Part shown: in pieces, positions 31,701-40,914 of the stretch
Layout: the number at the start of each line of letters is the position of its first letter
Numbering within the stretch: the stretch's first letter is position 1
Assembly: GCA_026770575.1 (NCBI GenBank)
Contig: MU657168.1
Location: forward strand, 940,750 to 1,004,749
Length of the DNA: 64,000 nt
DNA from: Pelagophyceae sp. CCMP2097
Lineage: Eukaryota; Sar; Pelagophyceae
Direction of reading: 5' to 3'
The notes under the pieces: model-generated
What the model saw: only the letters and a program-made list of their open reading frames with translations
What the model was told of the DNA's origin: nothing
Databases searched by the model: none
Translations under genes and position numbers: made by a program

Positions 31701-32334
31701 CACACCGACCACGGCGCTGCGCGAGGCTGCGCTGCGCGAGGCTCCGAGGCCCTGCGGACAGAGCCGACGGCACTTTGCCAAGGGGAGAAACGGCACTTTA
31801 CGCGGGGAGCAGACCTCGCGCCGGCCTCGACCGGTGCGCGTATGCCGCGCGTATCGCCGCCGCGGCTCTGGGGCAAGCGAGTCGCGTCTCGTCGGTGGCG
31901 TCACGAGTCGTCAGCGTCTTGACATTCGCGACTTCCGACGAGTCCTCATCGGAAGGATTTTGAAGATTTGGGGTGCGTTTAAGTGCGTAGCCTAGTAACG
32001 ACGACGTTTTCAAAGTTTCGCCGCTCGAATTGGGCCTCCCGAGAGGCACGAGCGCCAACGCTAGCATACTTGTCATGAAACTGGGAGACGCAGAGATCAC
32101 AACACGCTCACACAAATTGAGAAGATTTCTACGTGCAGGAGGATATACTCGAGCTCTGCCCGGTCGACGACAAGCCCTCGTCTAGAGTCTGGCGCGTATT
32201 GGCGGGACATATCAATCGGACGCACACCGGACGTCATATCGGATATGAGCGCTTCAGAGAAGATCACGAAACTCTTCCGAGTCAGTCTAACAGGAGGGGT
32301 TGCGCAGAAAAAGTACTACTTTGGAGCATCGAGT
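31701..32334. other. Intergenic region upstream of hairpin array
   Basis: No supported gene. An eight-base gaggctgcgctgcg-type duplication occurs near 31725-31745. The rest shows no clear structure. Confidence 0.4.
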
Positions 32335-32443
32335 CTCAGCTCCCCCGGCGTGGACATGGTCACGGCCGACGGCGTTGGTAAGAGGGGGAGCAGGGCTTTC
32401 GGAATCCGTCGGCCGTGACCATGTCCACGCCGGGAGAGCTGAG
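32335..32443. repeat. Foldback hairpin unit 1
   Basis: Two 38-nt arms (32335-32372 and 32406-32443) are reverse complements with a single mismatch, separated by a 33-nt loop that contains gcgttggtaagaggggg. The arm begins ctcagctcccccggcgtgg. Confidence 0.93.
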
Positions 32444-32638
32444 TTCTAGGTCGCCAAAGTCTGACTGTTTTTGGCCTTCTTGGGGCGATTCTGCGCCCCG
32501 GCGCTGTTACTTTTGCTCGTTGAGCGTTCCTACACGTTGTAGGTTGCCCCTTCACGGGCCACGAGGCAGTATTTCTCCTATAGCGACCGCCCACGGGCCG
32601 AAAACCGATGAGGATACTCGAAAAGGGTGCGACGGAAT

Positions 32639-32747
32639 CTCAGCTCTCCCGGCGTGGACATGCTCACGGCCGACGGCGTTGGAAAGAGGAGAAGCAGGGC
32701 TTTCGGAATCCGTCGGCCGTGACCATGCCCACGCCCGGGGAGCTGAG
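32639..32747. repeat. Foldback hairpin unit 2
   Basis: Same design and length as unit 1. Arms lie at 32639-32676 and 32710-32747, with a few mismatches and the loop core gcgttggaaagagga. It lies about 200 nt after unit 1. Confidence 0.92.
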
Positions 32748-32784
32748 ATAAGTTGACATGTTATCAAACTTTGGCACCCTGTAG

Positions 32785-32890
32785 CTCAGCTCTCCAGTCA
32801 GCTTATAGTCACAGACTGGAGCGTTGGAAAGAGGAGGTTAAGGGCTCTCCATATCCGTCGCCCATGACCATGTACATGCCCTGGGAGCTA
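32785..32890. repeat. Foldback hairpin unit 3, diverged
   Basis: Shares the arm start gctcagctctcc, the loop core gcgttggaaagaggag and the end ctgggagcta with units 1 and 2, but the arms are partly degraded, so it looks like an older copy. It ends 27 nt before the TIR element at 32918. Confidence 0.75.
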
Positions 32891-33142
32891 ATGTACTGGC
32901 CGCCAAAGTTCGACTTACGGGCCACTTTTTGATTCGTAGATCGGCGGGGCACGGGGGATTTTTTTGACTGACTGCCAGTGAGTGACGAATTAAACGTAGG
33001 ACGGCAAAAAAACGCACAGGGGCCCAAAAAAAACGTAGGAGGGGGCGTAGAGGGCGGCACGGTGGTTTGGGAGGCGAGACCGAGGCGGTAGCGAAGCGTT
33101 GTCAACTTAAAATTAGGTTTTTAAATCGAGATGGGGGCCTTC

Positions 33143-33499
33143 TCACTTCTTCGACGCCTTCTTCGACTTCTTCTGCGACGTCTTCTTGCCAACGACGACG
33201 CGCGTGGCGACGAGGCCCTGTGTGGCGCGGCGCGCTTTCGCGAGGGCCCCTGCCCAGCACGGTGGGCAAGCCCACCCGTGCTCTTCGTTCTTGGCCTCGC
33301 GTGCCGAGAGGACCGCGCCGCCCGCTTTGCCGAGGCAGCCGGCGCTGTTGTGGTAAGAGAGGTTGCAGAACGAGCACAGTAGAAAAGTCGCTGCGTCGTC
33401 GCTCTCCTCCGCGTCGCCCAAGTTGCACTGCTGGCACAGCGAGTTGGATTTCGCGAAGCGCGACAAGAGCGGACGCGGCGGCCAAGACATCAGCGCCGC
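33143..33499 (-). CDS. PHD-finger protein C-terminus inside TIR element, partial
   Basis: The frame leaves the assembly gap at 33499 and ends at a stop at 33143, giving about 118 residues. A Cys/His pattern of PHD type is visible: SLCQQCNLGD (C-x2-C), FLLCSFCNLSYHNSAGC (C-x2-C then H and C), and HGWACPPCWAG (C-x2-C). This is consistent with C4HC3 zinc coordination. The C-terminus is lysine-rich (KKTSQKKSKKASKK). PHD fingers usually read histone H3 tails; several transposon-encoded proteins carry them for chromatin targeting. Whether this belongs to a transposase or to a captured host gene is not visible. Confidence 0.65.
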   Translation of the reverse strand, partial: AALMSWPPRPLLSRFAKSNSLCQQCNLGDAEESDDAATFLLCSFCNLSYHNSAGCLGKAGGAVLSAREAKNEEHGWACPPCWAGALAKARRATQGLVATRVVVGKKTSQKKSKKASKK

Positions 33500-34084
33500 N
33501 NNNNNNNNNNNNNNNNNNNNNNNNNNNNNNNNNNNNNNNNNNNNNNNNNNNNNNNNNNNNNNNNNNNNNNNNNNNNNNNNNNNNNNNNNNNNNNNNNNNN
33601 NNNNNNNNNNNNNNNNNNNNNNNNNNNNNNNNNNNNNNNNNNNNNNNNNNNNNNNNNNNNNNNNNNNNNNNNNNNNNNNNNNNNNNNNNNNNNNNNNNNN
33701 NNNNNNNNNNNNNNNNNNNNNNNNNNNNNNNNNNNNNNNNNNNNNNNNNNNNNNNNNNNNNNNNNNNNNNNNNNNNNNNNNNNNNNNNNNNNNNNNNNNN
33801 NNNNNNNNNNNNNNNNNNNNNNNNNNNNNNNNNNNNNNNNNNNNNNNNNNNNNNNNNNNNNNNNNNNNNNNNNNNNNNNNNNNNNNNNNNNNNNNNNNNN
33901 NNNNNNNNNNNNNNNNNNNNNNNNNNNNNNNNNNNNNNNNNNNNNNNNNNNNNNNNNNNNNNNNNNNNNNNNNNNNNNNNNNNNNNNNNNNNNNNNNNNN
34001 NNNNNNNNNNNNNNNNNNNNNNNNNNNNNNNNNNNNNNNNNNNNNNNNNNNNNNNNNNNNNNNNNNNNNNNNNNNNNNNNNNNN
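33500..34084. other. Assembly gap (585 N)
   Basis: A run of undetermined bases within the TIR element. The actual length is unknown. Confidence 1.
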
Positions 34085-34254
34085 CGTAGCTGCGGCGGGG
34101 CGTCACCAGGGCGGTTCCCTGCGAGTGTAGGGCGGCTTTGGGGGCCTCTTTAATAGGAATTTGCGCCTCCTACGTTTTTTCCATGGTGGCAGTGACGGCC
34201 CCAAAAAGAGTGACTGATGCCCCGCCGATCTACGAATCAAAAAGTGGCCCGTTA

Positions 34255-34808
34255 CCTCAAACTACTCTCTTTCCAAAAGTTTGGACTTGGAATTGTCAAT
34301 AAGCCAGATTTTTGGAATTTATCAAGTCTAAAATGGGCCCTTAAGTGCACACGGAGGTCGAACGGATCGTGCTCGCGTGAAACGGCTCTCCAATTCACCG
34401 TTAGCGCAACCCCTCCTCGCGGCTGTTTCGAGCGGTAATCAGCAGTAAAAAAAGCCGAAAATACAGGCTTTATTGAGCAGGCAGACTCCTTTGGGTAATT
34501 AATAAACTCCTTTTTAGTCGAGCACCAGGTCCTACACGGGAATGACAAGTCTCTTGATAAAATGTCTGAATGCCTCCTACTCTCGGTGTCGTGCGGCTCG
34601 AGGAGGTCCACGGCCACCTCCCAGCGCCCGAGAATTGGAGGCATTCGACCATTTCGAGCCTGGGATTTGCTGGTTATCGTTTTTCCTTGTTTGGAACAGA
34701 CTCTGAGCCGTTTCCTCGTCTAACGACGCATACGCTGAGTCGTACGCTGGTCCTCGTCGTCCACCGAGGCTCCGGGGAGACGCTCGCACACCTGCGCGTT
34801 CGCGAGCG
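34255..34808. other. Intergenic region with short inverted repeat
   Basis: No supported gene. The segments gaatgcctcc (34568) and ggaggcattc (34637) can pair around a loop of about 60 nt, and the surrounding 34255-34560 is AT-richer than average. Confidence 0.45.
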
Positions 34809-34973
34809 ATGGGTTGCGGTGCCTCTGTCGAGGCAAAGGCGGACGCCGCCGCCGAGGCACCGGCGGAAAACGCGGCGGCGCCTGCGGCTGCGCCCGAGAC
34901 GCCCGCGGAGCCAGAGCCAGCCTCAGCGGCGGAGACCCTCGTCGACTTCGAAGCACCGCCCGCTGCCGCTTGA
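34809..34973 (+). CDS. Small N-myristoylation/palmitoylation-type protein
   Basis: A 54-codon frame begins MGCGASVEAKADAAAEAP and continues as an A/P/E-rich disordered chain ending VDFEAPPAAA. Gly2, Ser6 and the adjacent Cys3 form a textbook N-myristoylation plus palmitoylation start, so the protein would sit on membranes through its acyl groups. No domain is present. Short acidic acylated proteins of this kind are plausible in algae, but I cannot name a family. It is too short to exclude chance; composition and start motif support it. Confidence 0.5.
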   Translation: MGCGASVEAKADAAAEAPAENAAAPAAAPETPAEPEPASAAETLVDFEAPPAAA

Positions 34974-35419
34974 ATTGCACGCGCCGGAGGCGCTCGTCGA
35001 GGCCGAGCATCAAACTCGCGCGCGCAGAGCGCCGCGGTGCGACCGACGGGCTCCATGCTCTTTAACACGGTCTCTAAGAAACGAGTGCCAATCCCATCGT
35101 GCCTCGCGGCGCCTCGGTCGCCGGGATCCCCACGATGACGCATTGGCAGAGATGGCCCGCGGGAGCGCCGTGCCGACCGTAGCCACCGCCCCGCGCCGAC
35201 GGCGCAACCGCCGCAGTGACGCACCCGGCCGCGGGCGTACAAAACTAAGCGCGGTATTTACTGAAGAGTAGGACAAAGGGTCCCCACTCGGAACAAAACG
35301 ACAAAACGGGAGCCGCGACGCCGGCGGCGCAAAAAGCCATAGGCCCAAAACGGCGATACGCCGACGGCGGGGACGGGCCCGGCCGGCCGGCAAAGGCGGA
35401 CGTATGTATGTGCGTTTGC
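34974..35419. other. Intergenic region
   Basis: Contains the 3' flanks of the small acylated protein gene and of the minus-strand PH-CH gene. No gene or repeat seen. Confidence 0.45.
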
Positions 35420-38400
35420 TCAGAACGGGAGGCCGTTTATGAGCTGGAGGCCGCCTAGGAATCGCGTCGGTGCCTTGTTGCAAGACAAGGGCGCGTTTTG
35501 CGGAGGCGCACCTCCCTCGAGCATGGACGACGTTGCGCCCCATGCCTCTGGCAGCGCCCAGAAGCCCTCTCCCGGCTGCGCCTCTGCGAGGAGCGGGTCG
35601 AGACGTCCGTCGTCTTCAAGCATCTGCAAAGCCTCCGTGTCGCCGTGGTACGACGCCCCAAACGTCAGCGCCTACGGGGGAACGTATGACGGTCGGGCCT
35701 TTGAAACTCCCTTTTTGGGGGACGTCTGAGATTCAAGTGCGGTTCGAAACGCGCGGGCGTTTTGCCGGAAGGACGACTTGTGCGTTGCGCGTGATGGCGG
35801 CGAGTTCGACCTTGCGCTCCGGAGAGACGTCGACGTAGACCATCTCGAAGCGCACCTTTTTGCAGGCGAGGAGGTGTACGACGCGCCGCTCGTCGGACTC
35901 AGTTTTTTGGGTATGCTTGGTGGACGTCGACCATAAAACCAGAAAGGCTGGCTCCATCGAGGCGCGGTCGACGCCGGAGACGTGGGCGCCCGCCGAGGCG
36001 GCGTCGCGCAGGCCGAGCATGGCCAGCCTGTACTCTACGGCTTCGGAGATGACGTCTGCCACTCTTTCCGCGGCGTCGCCGTCCGCCGGCGCCGCCGCGC
36101 CGTCGCCAGAGACGTGGCGATTTCGGTCGCGGTACTCGCCGACTGCGACGATGACGCGCAAGTTGGAGTGCACGGCGTCTTCAAAACCGACGGTGTGCTG
36201 GCCGGTGAGGTACGGCCCCGTGAAATTTAAAGCAGACGTTTGGATGGCCTTTGAGAGCGCAGCGAGGCAGTGCACGACGCCCGTCAAGTCCTTGAGCTCG
36301 AAGAGGTCGATGGTGTCGAAAGAGTCGTGCGGCGCCACACCGAATCTCCGAGCAGCGGCTAAGAAGTTGGAGACGTTCTGCATTTGACGAAATTCCGTCC
36401 TGCCCACGTACGGCTCGGGCGCCGCGCCCGCGCTAATCTCGTTCACTAAACGGCAGAGCAAGACGCCGTCCTTGAGCTCGACGCCAAAGGCGCCTCGAAA
36501 AACGTGACCCGTGACCTGCTCGACCCAGTGCTGGGCGAGGGCCTCGGCGATGGGGTCGTACTTGGCCGCCGCCTTTGCCGCCAAAGCGCGGTCCTCGCCA
36601 GAGTCGCCGCGGCTGCCGGCCTTCAAGCAGGCGGCGGCGGTGACACCGCCCTGCAGGCACGCTGTCGGGACGAGACCTTGCGCCTCGCCTTTCTGCACCA
36701 GCGCCCAGCCGCCGTCTCCGGCGTCGGTGCAGCTCCAGGCGCCGCGCGCGAGCTTGACTGCGACCACGTCGCCGACGAAGACTGTCAGTTCGTCTGCTGC
36801 GAGGGCGTCGTACTCCGCCACGACCGTGGCAAGCCCGTCATCGTCCAGCGCCCCTGCAGACGCCGCGTCGACGGCCGCCGCCGTCGGCACGTACGCGGGG
36901 TCCAGCGCGAACGGCGGCGGCGCCGCGCGCCGGCCGAACATGGACGGGACGGGGCTAAATGCCTTTGGCGGCGCGGCGCGGCGCTTGGCCGCAATCTCCG
37001 GCGTCCACACCTTGAGCGCGTGCAGCGCGTGCAGCACCTGCGGCAGGCCGCGCCGCTCGAAGAGGTCGTTGGACTCGAAGAGGGACGACTCTGAGACGCC
37101 GAGAGAGCGGCACGCGGCCAGGAAACTCGAAATGTTCTCGATCGCCTTAAAAGCCGGCTGCGCGCCGCGGTGCACGCGGCCGACCGGCGGTGCTGCGTCC
37201 GCGGCCGCGCCCACGGCGTTGGCCACGTCGCATAACACTTCTCCCGAAGCGAGCCAATCCCACAAATCACCCGTGCCGCTCGCAAGCTTCGCAGACAGCA
37301 AACCCTCGACCCACCGCAGCGCCTCCGCCTCGCGCCACTCCGTCTTGCCCGCGTCCGCGCCCGGTGTAAACACTGATGATGCCTCGCGCGCCAAAGGCGA
37401 TGGCGCCGGCCGCAACACCGGCGACAGCGCCGGCCGCGCCAACGACGGCGACGGCGCCGGCCGAGCCAGCGACGGCACCGGCGCCGGCGCCGGTGACACC
37501 GGCGCCGCGACCGGCGACAGCTCCGGCGGTGCCAGCGGCGGCTCCGGCGTCGCGAGCGGCACCGGTGGCGCAGGCGGCTCGGGCGGCGCGAGCGGCGCGA
37601 GCGGCGGCGGCTCCGCGGGCGCGAGGGGCTTTGGCGAGTGGGGCTCGTAGACGTACGGCATCGGCTGCACAAACGAATTCGAGTGCTTGGGCGGCGTGCG
37701 CGGCTTTGGCACGTGGGGCGCGTAGGGTTTGGGGAGCGTGAAGGGCAGCGGCGTCGTCACTTCGCGGGGCTTTGGCGACTCCGGGGTGCGCGACACCTCC
37801 GGCTCCGACTCCGACTCTGGTTGCGCGTGCGGCGGCGATTGCTGCGGCGGCGACTTTGGCTGGAGGCGTTTTAAAGGCGCGGCGAGCGTTTTCAGCACCT
37901 TGCCGATCAAGGACCGCCGCTTCGTCTTCGGTTTGTCCTCGCCGCTCGAGAGCGTCAGGTCGTCGGGCCCGTACATCGAGACGCCGCGGCTGAGGCGGCC
38001 CATGTCCTCGATGCTCAGCCGCTGGTCTTGGCCGCCAGGCTTGGCCCCCTCTAAAGCGTCCCTCAAACTCAGCCCGCTCTCGCGAGACATCCGCCGCCGC
38101 AACGAGTGCGGCGTGCCTAAAGGGGGGACGTTCAAGGCACTTCAAAGGCGCTCCAAAGGCCCGGGGGTCGCCCGTTTTGCGCGCGTCGTGAGGCCGCCAC
38201 GAGCGCCGCCTCTCGCGGCTCTCCCTCGAGCGCGTGGCGTCCCCAGGGCGGACGCGGCGCGGCGCCGTTTTGCGCGATCTCGATGGCGGCCAGCCAGCGC
38301 TCGCGGTCCTCGACTGTGGGCGCGCGGAGCTTGATGCTGCCCTCGAGGACCATGAGGTTGAGGACTGTGGCGTCGTCGTCGCCCACGGGCCCGGCGCACT

Positions 38401-38617
38401 CGACTTTCACGACGTCGATGGCCGCTAAGACGTCGGCGGCGTCGGGCCCGTCGGAGCAGAGGAGGAAGTGGCCGCGGAGGACGAAGTATCGGCGCTTCCA
38501 CGTCTGCCCAGACGCCTTGAGACGCCCTTTCTTCTCCATCCACCCGGCGCACGATTCGGGCAGCCCCGCCGTCGCGTTCACGGGCTCGAGCGCCAACGCC
38601 ATCGCTGACTGCGGCAT
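35420..38617 (-). CDS. PH / calponin-homology / SH3 / CH / SH3BGR-like multidomain protein
   Basis: Three exons (38617-38254, 38116-35778, 35671-35420) encode 984 residues. Interval 35455-35511 (57 nt) has splice-like ends, so 965 is possible. Domain order: an N-terminal PH domain (AGWMEKKGRLKASGQTWKRR, KLRAPTVEDRERWLAAIEIA); a long proline-rich linker (PEPPLAPPELSPVAAPVSP); a calponin-homology domain (EALRWVEGLLSAKLASGTG, LWDWLASGEVLCDVANAV); an SH3-like domain (VVAEYDALAADELTVFVGDV); a second CH domain (ELKDGVLLCRLVNEISAG, DTIDLFELKDLTGVVHCLAA); and a C-terminal thioredoxin-like SH3BGR module (RVVHLLACKKVRFEMVYVDV, YHGDTEALQMLEDDGRLDPL). PH binds phosphoinositides and CH pairs often bind actin or microtubules, so a membrane-cytoskeleton adaptor is likely. 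The start was taken at the ATG just before the PH domain; the frame extends upstream. Confidence 0.8.
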
Positions 38618-39647
38618 GTCGGGGCGCGGGGGCGCAGAGGGCGCCGGGGCCGGGGTGGGGCCGAGTCGGGAGGCCGCCCCTTCGAAGAACGTGCGCCGCC
38701 GCGGCTGCGTCCGCCGAGCCACACGCCGACGGCGAGGGCCGCGCGAGAGCCGCGCCGAGGCCAGGCGATAGGCGGGAGAGCCGCACACTCGGGCTCCTGC
38801 AGCAGTGGATCTCCTTTGCGCACGAGAAGTTATTAAAAGAGAAATACTATGATCTCAGTGGGAATTATCGAGACTCGAGATTACATCAAATCCTCCAGGC
38901 TCGTCATTTGCCGTCACTGGCGTCAGTTGTCTGACTCTTAGCCCAGTTTACAATTGGGTGCTTCAGCCACTCGATCTAGTAGCGAGACGTTTGGATACGA
39001 TCGCGAACAGGGAAGGAAACGTCTGAACAAGAACACAACTTTCCTGTTCAACGGACCGCTCCGCGGAACATTGATTTGCCGCATGAAGTGCGAGCCGTCG
39101 GTCTTGACATCATCGTCGAGCAACGTGCCAGAGCCCTGGCTTTGGTGCCCACCCACCCTCCCATAATACCCGATTTTAAATGGGGTGCAGCCGTGACGCG
39201 CGAGAATGCGAAAATGAGGGATGTTCGGAGCTGGCTACGGCCCTGGGTTGGAGGTTCGCGAACACGTTTTATTCTGACAAGTATCTTCGTTCTCACTGCA
39301 CCGTCCATATTCCCATTCGATCTCAGGCTTTCCGTGAGATCGTCCGGCTGGGCGCTGATTATGATCGAAGAACAGAATCCTCAACGGATTCTTTACCGAA
39401 CTGCCGGTTCGAAAGTTTAGTGGGATTTTGTACAATTATTTTTGTACAATTTTTAAAAATTGTACGGCCGAGGCGAGTCGGACGGTACCGCGCGGTCTCG
39501 AGATCTCTGCAGATCCGGCACGCATGGCCGAAGGGCACGCGCTTCGGTTGCAAGGCGGACCACAGCATCTCCGTCGAACAGAGCTGCCGGCCGCTGCGAC
39601 TCTCGGCGGGACCTTTCCCCGACGGCACCACGCTGTGCAAAACGGCG
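38618..39647. other. Intergenic interval with perfect palindrome
   Basis: AT-richer than its neighbours. At 39444-39465 there is a perfect 22-bp palindrome with arms gtacaattttt, preceded by a related gtacaatt at about 39430, just beyond the 3' end of the short-chain dehydrogenase gene. A plus-strand frame from 39180 has zinc-finger-like spacing but is not supported as a gene. Confidence 0.55.
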
Positions 39648-40782
39648 TTATTCGCAGTAGACGATGCCGGCACCGGTGACGTTGTCGTCTCGGAGCGCGG
39701 CGCCGACGTCTCGGCTGATTTCGCGGAGCGCGGCGTGTTTTTGGCAGTGCGGCGCAAGGAGCGCGTCCCACGTGTGCCGCACGCCTTGCGCGTCTCTGCT
39801 CTCCGGCGAGGCGAGGTCCGGCCGATGCCGCGCGTCGACGTAGTACACCTGGAAATCGGCGCGGCGGTGGTGGTGCATGTCCGTTGGGCGCGGGTTTGGC
39901 GTCTCGTCGACGGCCGCGGCCACGACGGTGGCCGCCGCCGTGGACGCGTCCTTGAAGATGCGGCGGTGAAACGGCGGCTCCAGGCCGCCGAGCTGCCGCC
40001 GCAGCATCGGAGTCCAGACCAGGCCCGGGTGGACCTACGCGGCGGCGCGTGGTCGCAGCGAGATTCGCGGCGGCGCTGAGACGCGGGTGGCATACGTCGT
40101 GGACGACGAGGCCGCGCGCGTTGTTTCGGCGGTGCTTGGACCGGGCGCCGTCGAGGCACCGGATTGCCTCTGAGAAGTGCATGAGGCCGAGCTTGGACGC
40201 TGCATAAGCTTGGAGATTTGCGTCGGGGCTCTGGTCGTCCAGGAGCTTTGCGCTTATCATCGCCGCCGCTCTTAAATGCGACGAGCTGGCGACGTTGACC
40301 ACACGCGGCGGGGTTTCGCCGTAGGGCGATAAAGATGGGAGCAGCGCCAACGTGAAGAGGGCCGTGTTGACCAAATTGACTTTGCAAGTGGTCGACCGGC
40401 TCGCGCCCATCGTCGCGGCGTTGTTCACAAGAAGGTTCGGCTTGTACCGCGCGACGCGGAGCGCGGACGCGATTGCGCGGCAGCCGTCGTCTAATTCAAG
40501 CAGCGCGGCGTCTGCACTCCCGCCGCGGCTGCGAATCTCCCGGACGACCCTGTCGCCCTGCGCCAGGTCGCGCGTGCCGATGATCGTGTGGTAGCCCGCT
40601 GCGGCCAACGCTAGAGCAGTCGCCTCGCCGAGGCCGCCCGTGGCGCCGCTCACGACGGCGCAGCCGCGGGCCCGTGGCGGCGGCGCGCGGGCCAGCGGCG
40701 CGCCCGGCGGGCGGAGAACGTTACACCGCATCTCCTCAAAGAGACCCAGCCGAGCCCAGCGCAGCAGCCGGAAGAGGCCCAT
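39648..40782 (-). CDS. Short-chain dehydrogenase/reductase, retinol dehydrogenase-like
   Basis: Two exons (40782-40096, 40034-39648) give 357 residues. Classical SDR features are visible: nucleotide-binding GCAVVSGATGGLGEATALAL (TGxxxGxG type), LLVNNAATMG, the catalytic serine strand RVVNVASSSHL and the active-site YAASK tetrad. After the intron comes VHPGLVWTPMLRRQLGG, the usual strand after the active site. The reaction is NAD(P)-dependent oxidation or reduction of an alcohol or ketone, and the substrate is unknown. The start MGLFRLLRWARLGLFEEMRC is amphipathic and may anchor the enzyme at a membrane or lipid droplet. The last ~90 residues (VYYVDARHRPDLASPESRDA) form an extension common in retinol-dehydrogenase-like SDRs. 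Confidence 0.82.
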
Positions 40783-40914
40783 CCTCGCCCTCCTCGTCCA
40801 CGACGCGTCGCGTAAAGCCTTCCGCTCTCGCGCCGCGCGCACTTTTCCGATCGCCAAATTATTGAGTATTCGGCGATCCTTGAGGTTCGCCGAGACTACT
40901 TGTTCCACTTGAGC

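Larger units (their letters stand above)
32918..34251. mobile_element. Terminal-inverted-repeat element with PHD-finger protein; interior partly missing
   Basis: Perfect 34-bp inverted repeats form the ends (32918-32951 and 34218-34251), beginning cgggccactttttgattcg. TTA flanks both sides (32915-32917 and 34252-34254), fitting a 3-bp target duplication of the PIF/Harbinger type. Subterminal regions also share inverted aaaaaacgtagga segments (about 33030 and 34165). The interior holds a minus-strand coding segment with a PHD-like zinc finger, and a run of N from 33500 to 34084 interrupts it, so the transposase, if any, cannot be seen. Real length is unknown because the gap size may be arbitrary. 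Confidence 0.75.

Noticed and set aside
32131..32381. Plus-strand frame of 82 codons running into hairpin unit 1
   Set aside because: No domain, and it reads through the hairpin arm; more likely chance.
39180..40079. Plus-strand frame of 299 codons overlapping the short-chain dehydrogenase
   Set aside because: Its second half is antisense to well-supported SDR exons. Only the first ~80 codons are of interest and are listed as a weak finding.
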